Assembly (NCBI RefSeq): GCF_001423525.1
Contig: NZ_LMOI01000004.1
Coordinates: forward strand, 50,714 to 114,713
DNA from: Arthrobacter sp. Leaf137
GTDB taxonomy: Bacteria; Actinomycetota; Actinomycetes; Actinomycetales; Micrococcaceae
Reading direction: 5' to 3'
DNA: 64,000 bases
Shown one piece after another: positions 26,160 to 34,453 of the stretch. Under the pieces are notes generated by a model, which worked only from the letters and a program-made list of their open reading frames with translations, was not told the DNA's origin and searched no databases. Positions within the stretch are counted from its first letter, which is position 1; each line of letters begins with the position of its first letter. Made by a program: the position numbers and the translations under genes.

Positions 26160-26753
26160 TCAGCTGATCTTGCGTGCAGCCCGCCGCTTGCTGAGCTCGT
26201 CGTCAGGGAACGTCTGTTCGGCGGCGTGTTCGCTCGGCAGTGATGCCAGACTGCCCTCCACCTCGCGCCATACACGGCCCACTGCAATGCCGAAGACGCC
26301 CTGGCCGCCCTGGACGAGGTCGATAACTTCGTCGGCCGAGGTGCATTCATAAACACTGGCGCCGTCGCTCATCAGGGTGATCTGGGCGAGATCCTCCACG
26401 CCGCGTTCGCGCAGGTGCTCTACAGCGGTGCGGATCTGCTGGAGCGAGACCCCGGTATCAAGGAGACGCTTGACCACCTTGAGGACAAGGATGTCGCGGA
26501 AGCCGTAGAGGCGCTGCGAGCCGGACCCTGCCGCGCCGCGTACGGCCGGCTCCACGAGGCCGGTCCGGGCCCAGTAATCGAGCTGCCGGTAGGTGATCCC
26601 GGCCGCCTTGCACGCGGTGGGACCGCGGTAGCCGGCGTCCTCGTCGAGGACAGGGAGGTCTTCGGTAAAGAGGAGGCCCTGGGCACCGCTTACGGGCACG
26701 GCGGCACCGGCCGTGGGCTGCTTCAGCCCGCCTGCTTCACCTTTAGGACTCAC
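26160..26753 (-). CDS. MerR-family regulator (Rv1830-like)
   Basis: 197-residue transcription factor with a MerR-type winged helix (TACKAAGITYRQLDYWARTGLVEPAVR near 46-72) after an N-terminal extension, and a C-terminal domain without effector Cys residues. In M. tuberculosis the equivalent, Rv1830, also lies next to DUF151, ftsR, garA and gcvH. The GTG start at 26753 follows AAGGAGG six bases upstream. It has its own promoter (26891-26919), separate from the upstream DUF151 gene. Target genes are unknown. Confidence 0.9.
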   Translation of the reverse strand: MSPKGEAGGLKQPTAGAAVPVSGAQGLLFTEDLPVLDEDAGYRGPTACKAAGITYRQLDYWARTGLVEPAVRGAAGSGSQRLYGFRDILVLKVVKRLLDTGVSLQQIRTAVEHLRERGVEDLAQITLMSDGASVYECTSADEVIDLVQGGQGVFGIAVGRVWREVEGSLASLPSEHAAEQTFPDDELSKRRAARKIS

Positions 26754-26890
26754 CTGGATCCTCCTTGTCGTACGCTCCCGGGAACATCTGCAGCAGCGTG
26801 GGCATGAAGACCATGCATGTAATTCTCGCGGGGCGCACTTTCCAGTGTGACTTGCGCGGCTGCCGTAAGCAATGGGAACTTGATACTTCG

Positions 26891-26919
26891 ACGTTAGGCC
26901 CGGCAGGTCGCAAGGTCAA
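26891..26919 (-). promoter_or_regulatory. Predicted promoter of merR
   Basis: On the minus strand TTGACC, 17 bases, then TAACGT: a good housekeeping-type -35/-10 pair with ideal spacing, about 138 bases before the merR start. Confidence 0.55.
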
Positions 26920-26957
26920 AGATGTTGGCGCTTTCAAGGGGCGTGTCGAAACTTTCA

Positions 26958-26983
26958 GCCTCAACTTTAACCTTAACGTGACC
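26958..26983. promoter_or_regulatory. AT-rich 6-bp periodic repeat upstream of the merR promoter
   Basis: Plus-strand AACTTT-AACCTT-AACGTG within the short gap after the DUF151 stop is a three-fold, six-base repeat, 40-60 bases before the merR -35. Such phased repeats often bind MerR-like or BldC-like proteins in multimers. Autoregulation by the encoded MerR or by FtsR is an inference. Confidence 0.35.
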
Positions 26984-27486
26984 TAGCCGTCGAAATCTTC
27001 CGGCTCCACGTCATCGAGGAATTCGCGGAACCTGCGCAGCTCGCGCTCCTCGTCCACCGTGGGGTTCGACTCCGTGTCCTCGCCTTCGTCGTGCTCGGTG
27101 ATGCGGACTCCGGCTTCGTCCATCACCGAGTCCGCGCACCAGATGCGGCACTTCGCGCGCAGTGCAATTGCGAGGGCGTCGGAAGCCCGCGAACTGACAG
27201 TGGTGCCGTTCTCGAACTGCAGCTGCCCGTAGAAAATGTTGTCCTCCACGGCAACAATGTTCACGCTGACCACCGAGTGGCCCAACGTCTCCACGACGTC
27301 AACCAGGAGGTCGTGCGTCATGGGCCGCGGCGGAACCACGCCCTGCTGGGCCAGGGCGATGGCGCTGGCCTCCGGCGTTCCGATCCAAATGGGGACATGG
27401 CGCTCCCCATGCATCTCGCGGAGCAGCACCAGGGGCTGGTTGGATGGCAGTTCGATCCGAACGCCAACAATCTCGACTTCAATCAT
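26983..27486 (-). CDS. DUF151 bifunctional nuclease-family protein
   Basis: 167-residue member of the DUF151 (bifunctional nuclease) family: MIEVEIVGVRIELPSNQPLVLLRE at the N-terminus, VPIWIGTPEASAIALAQQG and SRASDALAIALRA. Family members have reported RNase/DNase activity; the physiological role in actinobacteria is unclear. The C-terminus is acidic (EEREL, DVEPEDFDG). The ATG start at 27486 overlaps the ftsR stop by one base (TGATG), so translation is coupled. Part of the gcvH-garA-ftsR-DUF151 run conserved with M. tuberculosis Rv1826-Rv1829. Confidence 0.92.
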   Translation of the reverse strand: MIEVEIVGVRIELPSNQPLVLLREMHGERHVPIWIGTPEASAIALAQQGVVPPRPMTHDLLVDVVETLGHSVVSVNIVAVEDNIFYGQLQFENGTTVSSRASDALAIALRAKCRIWCADSVMDEAGVRITEHDEGEDTESNPTVDEERELRRFREFLDDVEPEDFDG

Positions 27487-28208
27487 CAGATGTCCATGCG
27501 TGAGATGTGGTCCTGCACCAAGGCACGGTGCAGGGTGAGGCAAAGGTCGCTGATTTCACGGGCTGCCTCAGCTGCACGCGCCTGGGATGCGGAGTCCTTG
27601 CGGGACGCCAATGGTGCCACCGCACGTTCCACAAGGCCGAACTCACGTTCTGCCGCCGCCTGGAAGGGACGGAGGTGGCGTGGCTCAAGGCCATGGCCCT
27701 CGAGCTGCACGCAGGCGCGCGCAACCTGGAGGGCGTGTTCGTCGAACCGGCCGTTGGTGTGGCTGATGAGGCCGAAGTCGAGGAGGGACTTCAGAAGCGG
27801 GACGCTGGCACCGGATTCGGTCCGCAGCTGCTCTTCGGTGAGCTTGCGGCCATGGTTCTGGAGTTCGGCAGCGAGTTCGTCGGAAACTATCCGCGGTGAA
27901 ACCACGACGCCGGGTGGCAGGTTCTCGGGCCGCTCTCCCCTGTCAATCGCATCAAGGTAGTCCTTGATGACCTTCAGGGGGAGGTACTGGTCCCGCTGCA
28001 GGGCAAGGACGAACCGGAGGCGTTCGACGTCGCCGTCGGAGTACTGCCGGTAGCCGGCCGGAGTGCGCCGGGGATTAATGAGTCCCTTTTCCTCAAGGAA
28101 CCGGATCTTCGACGCTGTCATGCCCGGGAAGTCGGCACTGAGCTGGGCGAGTACCTCGCCAATGTTCAGGACCTGGGGTCCCCGGCGTTCGGGTTGTGCC
28201 ATTGCCAC
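27486..28208 (-). CDS. ftsR: MerR-type cell-division regulator FtsR
   Basis: 240-residue MerR-family protein matching actinobacterial FtsR (Rv1828; in Corynebacterium glutamicum an activator of ftsZ). The helix-turn-helix region LNIGEVLAQLSADFPGMTASKIRFLEEKGLINPRRTPAGYRQYSDGD is here split between MTASKIRFLEEKG and NPRRTPAGYRQYSDGDVERL. A C-terminal helical domain follows. Start is GTG at 28208 or ATG two codons on; ribosome-binding sequence is weak. It lies 17 bases after garA and overlaps the DUF151 gene by one base. Confidence 0.9.
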   Translation of the reverse strand: MAMAQPERRGPQVLNIGEVLAQLSADFPGMTASKIRFLEEKGLINPRRTPAGYRQYSDGDVERLRFVLALQRDQYLPLKVIKDYLDAIDRGERPENLPPGVVVSPRIVSDELAAELQNHGRKLTEEQLRTESGASVPLLKSLLDFGLISHTNGRFDEHALQVARACVQLEGHGLEPRHLRPFQAAAEREFGLVERAVAPLASRKDSASQARAAEAAREISDLCLTLHRALVQDHISRMDI

Positions 28209-28225
28209 AGGCAGCGGTCCCCGGA

Positions 28226-28702
28226 TCAGCCGCGGCCTGCAGCTGTGGCAGGGCTCAGGTAGAAGGTAAGGCGGAACTTGCCAATCTGGACTTCGCTGCC
28301 CGACTTGAGCTCCACAGCGTCCACGCGGTCGTGGTTGACGTACGTGCCGTTCAGGCTGTTCCGGTCCACCACTTCAAAGCTGCGTGCCGTGCGCCGGAAC
28401 TCGACGTGGCGGCGGGACACTGTGACGTCGTCCAGGAAGATGTCAGCGTCAGGGTGGCGGCCCGCCGTCGTGACGTCCGAATCGAGCAGGAAGCGGGCCC
28501 CGGCGTTCGGCCCGCTGTGCGCTACGAGCAGCGCCGAACCCGCCGGCAATGCCTCGACGGAGTTGCGCTCCTCAAGGGAGAGTTTGGGTGCGATGGTGGG
28601 CTCATCCCGGATGGGGGTGAGATGGATCGAGGTGGTCTCCGACGCCTTAGCCGCACCCGTGCCGTATTCCCCATCGGCAGGGTTCTGTGTGTGGCCAGCC
28701 AT
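28226..28702 (-). CDS. garA: FHA-domain metabolic regulator GarA (OdhI)
   Basis: 158-residue FHA protein. The N-terminal phosphorylation motif SETTSIHL places Thr23 and Thr24 where PknG and PknB modify mycobacterial GarA and corynebacterial OdhI. The FHA domain (about 57-150) has the phosphothreonine-binding residues in AGRHPDADIFLDDVTVSRRH and NSLNGTYVN. In relatives the unphosphorylated form inhibits 2-oxoglutarate dehydrogenase and other glutamate-node enzymes. It sits between gcvH and ftsR in the conserved order. The kinase could be the PASTA kinase at 11678 or PknG elsewhere. Confidence 0.95.
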   Translation of the reverse strand: MAGHTQNPADGEYGTGAAKASETTSIHLTPIRDEPTIAPKLSLEERNSVEALPAGSALLVAHSGPNAGARFLLDSDVTTAGRHPDADIFLDDVTVSRRHVEFRRTARSFEVVDRNSLNGTYVNHDRVDAVELKSGSEVQIGKFRLTFYLSPATAAGRG

Positions 28703-28859
28703 GGATTCCTCCTCTTCCCGCTGCCGCCCGTCAGGGCTGCAGCCAACGTTTGCCCGCCGGACCGTCCCGGCAGGTCCGGTTCCGGCTCCGCATCCGGCCG
28801 TTGACGTGCGAAGACGTCCGAGCCTTCGAGGCGGGCCGGACCGGATTTACCGGTTAGCT

Positions 28860-29246
28860 TTAGCCTACCTGTTGTTCGTACTCGGATGCACTGAGCAACG
28901 AGTCAACAGCGTCTGCTTCGGCGAGTTTGACCTCGATCAGCCAGCCGTCGCCGTACGGATCCGTGTTGATGAGGGCGGAATCGGAGTCCAGCGACTCGTT
29001 GCGGGCCACAATTTCGCCCGAAACCGGCGCGTAGATGTCGCTGACGCTCTTGGTGGATTCGACTTCGCCCACCACTTCGTTGGCCGTAACCTTTGTCCCC
29101 ACTTCGGGCATCTGCGCGTACACAACATCCCCAAGGGCGTCCTGGGCAAAATCGGTGATGCCCACGCGGACCACGCCGTCAGCGTTGGGGGCAGTGACCC
29201 ACTCGTGCTCGGCGGTGTAGGACAGGTCTTCGGGAATGTTGCTCAT
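28860..29246 (-). CDS. gcvH: Glycine cleavage system H protein
   Basis: 128-residue lipoyl carrier that shuttles the aminomethyl group between the P, T and L proteins of glycine cleavage. The lipoylated Lys66 lies in GEVESTKSVSDIYAPVSGE. N-terminal YTAEHEWV and C-terminal GDGWLIEVKLAE are typical. ATG start at 29246. No gcvP or gcvT is nearby; gcvH standing with garA is the usual actinobacterial arrangement. 157 bases separate it from garA. Confidence 0.96.
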   Translation of the reverse strand: MSNIPEDLSYTAEHEWVTAPNADGVVRVGITDFAQDALGDVVYAQMPEVGTKVTANEVVGEVESTKSVSDIYAPVSGEIVARNESLDSDSALINTDPYGDGWLIEVKLAEADAVDSLLSASEYEQQVG

Positions 29247-29409
29247 TGGGGGCCTTTCGTAGGGCTGGACACCAAGGTCAGGAGGCGCGGAAACGAGCCG
29301 CCGCTGAAAGTATAGGCATATCTGCCGGGGCGTTCACGGGGGTGTCTGCGAAGATGGGACGCATGAGCGCGCTTCGTTGTGCCGGACTGTACGGAGAGGG
29401 CAGGTAACC

Positions 29410-30279
29410 ATGCCGGAGCTTCCCGAGGTGGCCGGTCTGGCCACTTTCCTGGACGGACAGCTGCGTGGCGCCGTCCTGACCAAACTGCAGGTGGTCTCCT
29501 TCGCGGTGCTCAAGACGGCGGATCCTCCCTTCAACGCGATTGAGGGCCGCACCGTGGCCGGAGTCCGCCGCTTTGGCAAGTTCATCAGCATCGACACCGA
29601 TGGCATGTCCCTGGTGTTCCACCTGGCCCGCGCCGGCTGGCTCCGCTTCACGGACTCCCCCGCAGAGAGCCAGCTGAAAATGGGCAAAGGGCTGATTGCC
29701 GTCCGCTGTGCTTTCTCCGGACCGGACGGCCCGCGCGGATTCGACCTCACGGAGGCCGGCACCAAGAAAAGCCTCGCGGTGTACGTGGTGCGGGATCCGC
29801 AGGACGTGCCCGGCATCGCCGCGCTGGGTCCGGATCCGTTCACGGAAGCGTTCGACGCCGGCATGCTGGCCGAGATCCTGGGGGCCAGTTCCCAGCAGAT
29901 CAAGGGTTTCCTGCGCAGCCAAAGCGTCATCGCCGGCATCGGCAACGCCTACAGCGATGAAATCCTGCATGCGGCCCGCATTTCCCCGTTTGCCACCGCC
30001 AAATCGCTGGACCGCGAAACAGTCCAGGTACTGTACGAGGCCATCCACGGCATTCTGGGCGAAGCACTGGCTGAAGCCCAGGGCAAGCCCCCGAAGGATT
30101 TGAAGGACGTCAAGCGCAGCCATATGCGCGTCCACGCCCGCACGGGGTTGCCTTGCCCGGTTTGCGGGGACACCGTGCGGGAGGTGTCGTTCGCCGACAC
30201 GGCGCTCCAGTACTGCCCCACCTGCCAGACCAAGGGCAAGATCCTTGCTGACCGCCGCACATCCAAGTTCCTGAAATAG
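29410..30279 (+). CDS. Fpg/Nei-family DNA glycosylase
   Basis: 289-residue base-excision repair enzyme. The N-terminal catalytic Pro2-Glu3 (MPELPEV) requires the start at 29410. The beta-hairpin Lys is in RRFGKFIS, the H2TH region in SQSVIAGIGNAYSDEILHAARISP, and a zinc finger uses CPVC...CPTC near the C-terminus with NSD-type Arg in DRRTSKFL. Whether it prefers oxidised purines (Fpg) or pyrimidines (Nei) is not decided by sequence alone. Single gene, divergent from gcvH. Confidence 0.92.
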   Translation: MPELPEVAGLATFLDGQLRGAVLTKLQVVSFAVLKTADPPFNAIEGRTVAGVRRFGKFISIDTDGMSLVFHLARAGWLRFTDSPAESQLKMGKGLIAVRCAFSGPDGPRGFDLTEAGTKKSLAVYVVRDPQDVPGIAALGPDPFTEAFDAGMLAEILGASSQQIKGFLRSQSVIAGIGNAYSDEILHAARISPFATAKSLDRETVQVLYEAIHGILGEALAEAQGKPPKDLKDVKRSHMRVHARTGLPCPVCGDTVREVSFADTALQYCPTCQTKGKILADRRTSKFLK

Positions 30280-30843
30280 CCGGCCCAAAAGGGAAGCAGG
30301 GACGTTCCGTCCAACGGACGGCGGGGCCGCCACCCGTGACGGGCAGTGGTTTTCTGGCTGCGGTTATGCGGAAGGTGGCCGCACCGGTTTGAGGGGTGGC
30401 GCCCCAAATTCCCCATTTCCCCCTATTTGCAGGGAATGGCAGGTAATGGAAGCACGTCTCTTCCAACCCCGGTAACACCTAAGTATCGTTGATGTCACGT
30501 CCCCCAAAGCGCGCACAGCAAGGGCGGACGGAAACTGGCTACATGAGGGTCCAGACACAGGCGCTCACTTCCCAAGCAAAGTGCGCATCTGGGCCTTTTC
30601 CGTGTGTTCAGTCATCACTACAGCGCCCCTCAGCCTCTGAACCGGGGGAACCAAAGGTTCACTTCCTGATGGCCGCTCGCACCCTCAAGCACGGTGTGCT
30701 CTCTTGCACCCGCCGGACTTGAGTGACAACCGCAGACAGGCGAGTCGACAACGACGTGGACGGCCACTAAGTGACGGCCCGTGCCAGCCTATTCTGCCTG
30801 CTCCTGCGGGGTATCGATTTTTCGATAGCCGAAGGAAACTGCA
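30280..30843. other. 564-base stretch without a convincing gene
   Basis: Frames here have no conserved features and no good ribosome-binding sites. Seen: a small CCGTCC-AAC-GGACGG hairpin just after the glycosylase gene (30307-30321), a TGAACC / GGTTCA hairpin enclosing GGGGGAACCAAA (30638-30661), and a near-perfect GGTATCGA / TCGATAGCC hairpin about 15 bases before the next gene. The long leader suggests a structured 5' untranslated region for the small secreted protein downstream. Confidence 0.45.
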
Positions 30844-31155
30844 ATGAACAAAGTTACCCGCCTGCTGGGCTCCGCTGTCCTCGCCACGGGACTCACCCTC
30901 GGATCGTCTGTGACGGCCGGCGCTGCATTTGCCGACAACAACAGTCACGACAGGGGCTATGGCGCAACCAAATACGATGACCGCAATGACAACCGTGACC
31001 GGAGCGACCGCCACCGGGATGACCGTGACAGGGGCTACGGCCGGGTTGTCTATGTGGAGCACGACCATCGCGGAGACTGCCACGGCAAATACCACCGCGC
31101 TTGGTTCGAGGACCGGTACGGACACATTTTCGTGATCGTGATCCTCGTGAGGTGA
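30844..31155 (+). CDS. Small secreted protein rich in Asp, Arg and His
   Basis: 103-residue exported protein. The signal peptide (basic MNKVTR, hydrophobic core LLGSAVLATGLTLGSSV, cleavage near AGAAFA, residue 31) is followed by a low-complexity region dominated by D, R, H, N and Y (DRNDNRDRSDRHRDDRDRGY), then EHDHRGDCHGKYH, with a single Cys, and a hydrophobic end HIFVIVILV. Start is ATG at 30844 after GAAGGAAA. I do not recognise a family; the His/Asp cluster could bind metal or cell wall, as inference. Followed by a strong hairpin. Confidence 0.7.
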   Translation: MNKVTRLLGSAVLATGLTLGSSVTAGAAFADNNSHDRGYGATKYDDRNDNRDRSDRHRDDRDRGYGRVVYVEHDHRGDCHGKYHRAWFEDRYGHIFVIVILVR

Positions 31156-31190
31156 CCACGCCTCCGACGCCGCCTGGCGGCTGACAGCAA

Positions 31191-31229
31191 AAGGGCCGCT
31201 TTCCGGAAATATTCCGGAAAGCGGCCCTT
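31191..31229. terminator. Long terminator hairpin after the small secreted gene and tRNA-Pro
   Basis: An 18-base-pair perfect stem (AAGGGCCGCTTTCCGGAA and its complement) with an ATA loop. Read on the minus strand it ends in TTTT just after the tRNA, so it terminates tRNA-Pro; it also lies 36 bases after the secreted protein gene. Confidence 0.85.
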
Positions 31230-31231
31230 CG

Positions 31232-31308
<77 letters not shown>

Positions 31309-31466
31309 CTGGTTCCGCCGTTCTCCGCTGCAGGTTATCCCGGATTCCTCCGAAGATTTCCATCAGCAGTCCGGCCGAACCACCTAGAAGAGCTTACACG
31401 ATCGAAAGGGGTGCGAATGACACTTTCCGGGAATCAGGCCCGGACGTGTCGGAGTCAACACCGGCC

Positions 31467-33017
31467 CTAGCGCTTCTTGCCGCGCTTTTCGCGGACGCGC
31501 ATGCTGACTTCGATGGGCGTGCCCTCAAAGCCGAAGGTCTCCCGGAGCCGGCGCGTGATGAACCGGCGGTACCCGGGATCGAGGAACCCGGTGGTGAAGA
31601 GCACGAACTTCGGCGGCCGGCTGGACGCCTGGGTACCAAAGAGGATGCGCGGCTGCTTGCCGCCCCTGACGGGGTGCGGGTGCGCAGCCACCAGTTCACC
31701 GAGGAAGGCGTTCAGGCGGCCGGTGGGGATACGCCTGTCCCAGTTCTCCAGGGCAAGGTCCAGGGCCGGGACCAGCCGGTCCTTGTGCCAGCCGGTCTTG
31801 GCCGAGATATTCACGCGCGGGGCCCATTCAACGTGGGCCAGGTCCTGTTCGATTTCGCGTTCCAGGTAGCGGCGGCGTTCGTCGTCGAGCAGGTCCCACT
31901 TGTTGAAGGCCAGCACCAGGGCGCGGCCCGACTCGATGGCGAGCTGAAGGATACGGACGTCCTGCTCGCTGAGGACCTCATCTACTGCGAGGAGCACGAC
32001 GGCGACCTCCGCCTTCTCAAGGGCAGCCTGCGTCCGCAGCGAGGCGTAGTAGTCAGCGCCCTGCGCCATGTGCTGGCGGCGGCGGATACCTGCAGTGTCC
32101 ACAAAGCGCCAGGTGCGGTCGCCAAGTTCAATGAACTCGTCCACGGGGTCCCGCGTAGTGCCGGCGGTGTTGTCCACCACCACGCGTTCGGTTCCCGCAA
32201 GCTTGTTCAACAGCGAGGACTTGCCAACGTTGGGGCGGCCAATCAGCGCGATGCGGCGGGGACCGCCGGAACGCTCCACGCCTTCAACAGTGGAAAACTC
32301 GGGCAGGACATCCATGACGTGGTCAAGGAGGTCAGCCACGCCGCGGCCGTGCAGGGCGGAGACCGGGTACGGCTCGCCGAAACCAAGGCCCCACAGTGCG
32401 GCGCTGTCGGCTTCCTGGGCGAAGTCGTCCACCTTGTTGGCCACCATGATGACCGGCTTCTTGCTGCGGCGGAGCATCTTCATGACGCCTTCATCCGTGG
32501 CGGTGGCGCCGACGGCGGAATCGACCACGAAGAGGACGGCGTCGGCGAGTTCCACGGCCATCTCGGCCTGCTCGGCAACGCGGGCGTGGATGCCACGGGC
32601 GTCGTGCTCCCACCCGCCGGTGTCCACCAGGGTGAAGTTGCGGCCGTTCCAGCTTGCCGAGTACATGACGCGGTCTCGGGTGACACCGGGGGTATCCTCC
32701 ACCACCGCTTCCCGGCGGCCGAGGATACGGTTCACCAGCGTGGACTTGCCCACATTTGGCCGGCCGATGATGGCCAGCACGGGATCCAGCTTGACGGGAC
32801 CGTCCAGGTCCTCGTCGCCGTACTCGCCGCTCAGCAGGGCGGCATCTTCCTCATCCAGCTCGTAATCCTCCAGGCCTGCCCGGAGGGAGGCAGCGCGGAG
32901 CTCGGCTTCGTCGTCGCCGATCGCCGCAAGCCGCTCGGCCACCTGGTCGGTGCCGGAAGGCGTGTACTCGTACTCGGCCGAGCCGGAATGCCCGGATGTC
33001 TGCGTGGTGTCGCTCAT
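31467..33017 (-). CDS. der: Ribosome biogenesis GTPase Der (EngA)
   Basis: 516-residue double GTPase acting in 50S subunit maturation. An acidic N-terminal extension of about 75 residues (typical of actinobacteria) precedes G domain 1 with GRPNVGKST at 85-93 and G domain 2 with [10 protein letters not shown] near residue 260, each with DTPG or DTAG and NKxD motifs; a KH-like domain ends in a basic [10 protein letters not shown] tail. I use the ATG at 33017, preceded by AAGGA at seven bases, ten bases after the plsC stop; an ATG at 33038 would overlap plsC. It ends the segregation-linked operon. Confidence 0.95.
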   Translation of the reverse strand: MSDTTQTSGHSGSAEYEYTPSGTDQVAERLAAIGDDEAELRAASLRAGLEDYELDEEDAALLSGEYGDEDLDGPVKLDPVLAIIGRPNVGKSTLVNRILGRREAVVEDTPGVTRDRVMYSASWNGRNFTLVDTGGWEHDARGIHARVAEQAEMAVELADAVLFVVDSAVGATATDEGVMKMLRRSKKPVIMVANKVDDFAQEADSAALWGLGFGEPYPVSALHGRGVADLLDHVMDVLPEFSTVEGVERSGGPRRIALIGRPNVGKSSLLNKLAGTERVVVDNTAGTTRDPVDEFIELGDRTWRFVDTAGIRRRQHMAQGADYYASLRTQAALEKAEVAVVLLAVDEVLSEQDVRILQLAIESGRALVLAFNKWDLLDDERRRYLEREIEQDLAHVEWAPRVNISAKTGWHKDRLVPALDLALENWDRRIPTGRLNAFLGELVAAHPHPVRGGKQPRILFGTQASSRPPKFVLFTTGFLDPGYRRFITRRLRETFGFEGTPIEVSMRVREKRGKKR

Positions 33018-33027
33018 TGCACTGTCC

Positions 33028-33747
33028 TTAGTGGTCATCTGCCGGCGTCCCGGCTACTGCTGTTAAGTCTTGGGGAGCATCAGCGAACGGCAACGGCTGC
33101 CCACTGAGCTGAATGGCGTCGCGGACGTGCCCGGCCAGCGCTGCGCGGATTTCCTGCGCCGCCCTGTCCATTGAAGCACGGCCTGTTTCCCCTGCCCTGC
33201 GGGTCAGGGTCAGGGCGGGGCCGAAGGCCACATGGAACCGGCGGCCCGGCCGGGGCACGGAGTCGAGGTGTTCCCCGCCAACACGCGTGCCAAGAATGGC
33301 GACCGGCACCACTGGCGCCCCGGAATTGAGGGCAAGCCAGGCAACGCCGCCGCTGATCCCTGCGGCGTCCCCGCTCCCCCGGGTACCTTCGGGCAGGATC
33401 CCTACGCAACGCCCGGCGCCGAGCACGTCCTTACACCGTTGCAGCGCGGCGCGGTCGCCGCGGCGGTCCACCGGTAACTGCCCCGAGGCGGAAAGGACCC
33501 GGCCGAGGAATCCCTTGAACATCTCCTGCTTCACCAGGATGTGCATGGGCCGCGGCGCTGCCCCGAACATGACCGGACCGTCCAGGTAGCTGATGTGGTT
33601 GCCGGCAAAGATCACCGGCCCGCCGGTGGGGACGTTGTCCCTGCCGGTCACGGTGGTGCGGTAGACGAGATGGTCAAGAATCCAGCCGACAGGCCGGCTC
33701 CAGGCCATAGTCCAGCCCGCGGGTGCCCCGGTGGTGCCCTCAGTCAC
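33028..33747 (-). CDS. PlsC-family lysophospholipid acyltransferase
   Basis: 239-residue acyltransferase with HX4D in GNHISYLD and the substrate block [10 protein letters not shown]. It probably acts on lysophosphatidic acid at the membrane; an acceptor other than lysophosphatidate cannot be excluded. GTG start at 33747 overlaps the cmk stop by eight bases; an ATG at 33768 is an alternative. Its position between cmk and der is common in actinobacteria. Paralogue of the gene at 15392-16156. Confidence 0.9.
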   Translation of the reverse strand: MTEGTTGAPAGWTMAWSRPVGWILDHLVYRTTVTGRDNVPTGGPVIFAGNHISYLDGPVMFGAAPRPMHILVKQEMFKGFLGRVLSASGQLPVDRRGDRAALQRCKDVLGAGRCVGILPEGTRGSGDAAGISGGVAWLALNSGAPVVPVAILGTRVGGEHLDSVPRPGRRFHVAFGPALTLTRRAGETGRASMDRAAQEIRAALAGHVRDAIQLSGQPLPFADAPQDLTAVAGTPADDH

Positions 33748-34453
33748 GGTTAAGGACCTTGGTGACAATCACCAGTGCGGCATCCACTGTCTGCTCAAAG
33801 TCCAGGTCCGAAGAGTCCAGCGTCACCACGCCGGACGCAGCCTGGGTGAAGTTCACCACCGCTGAGTCCTTGGCGTCGCGGTGTGTGACCTGGGCTGCCA
33901 GTTCCTCGGCGTTCTGCGTCCCGCCGAGCTGGAGTCCGCGCCGGCGCAGCCGTGCTTCCTCGCTGGCGGTCAGCAGCATGCGCACCTCAGCACCGGGGGC
34001 GACGACGGTGGTGATGTCCCGGCCCTCCACCACCATGCGGCGGTGGTGCTTTTCGATCAGGTCGCGCTGGCGGCGGATCAGTTCGGTCCGCGCACCCAAT
34101 GTGGTGGCCACGGCGCTGACGGCTGAGGAAATGGCGGGCTCGCGGATGGCGTCAGTGACGTCCTTGCCGTCCACCCTGACGTATTCCTCGTTGGGGCTGG
34201 TGCTGACTTCCAGCACCAGGTCCCGCGAGGCCTGTTCCACGGCTGCGGCGTCCTCCAGGTCTATGCCGGTGGTGACGCAGTGCCAGGTGAGTGCACGGTA
34301 CATGGCCCCGGTATCCAGGTAGGCAATCCGCAGCCTCCGGGCCACTTCCTTGCTGACGCTGGATTTGCCGGAACCGGAAGGGCCGTCGATGGCAACAACG
34401 AGCGGCCGGCCAATGCGCAGGGCGCGCACGGACTCGAGGAGTTCTTGTGTCAT
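33740..34453 (-). CDS. cmk: Cytidylate kinase
   Basis: 237-residue (d)CMP kinase supplying (d)CDP. The P-loop is GPSGSGKSS at about 24-32, followed by YLDTGAMYRALTW (CMP-binding) and EGRDITTVVAPGAE, then RRRGLQLGG in the lid region. The ATG at 34453 overlaps the tyrA stop by one base (TAATG), which favours it over an upstream ATG at 34471. Translationally coupled at both ends, with tyrA before and plsC after. Confidence 0.95.
   Translation of the reverse strand: MTQELLESVRALRIGRPLVVAIDGPSGSGKSSVSKEVARRLRIAYLDTGAMYRALTWHCVTTGIDLEDAAAVEQASRDLVLEVSTSPNEEYVRVDGKDVTDAIREPAISSAVSAVATTLGARTELIRRQRDLIEKHHRRMVVEGRDITTVVAPGAEVRMLLTASEEARLRRRGLQLGGTQNAEELAAQVTHRDAKDSAVVNFTQAASGVVTLDSSDLDFEQTVDAALVIVTKVLNRD

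Noticed and set aside
26765..26986. Short plus-strand frame between merR and the DUF151 gene
   Set aside because: Overlaps a convincing merR promoter and ribosome-binding site on the other strand and has no conserved features.
30638..30700. Complete c-di-AMP (ydaO) riboswitch
   Set aside because: Only the GGGGGAACC-like core was seen; the GGGGTGAA half and closing helix were not found, so it is only raised as a question in the findings.
30489..30722. Possible 77-residue protein in the gene-poor stretch
   Set aside because: No ribosome-binding site, no conserved pattern and Cys/Thr/Ser-rich composition typical of non-coding DNA.
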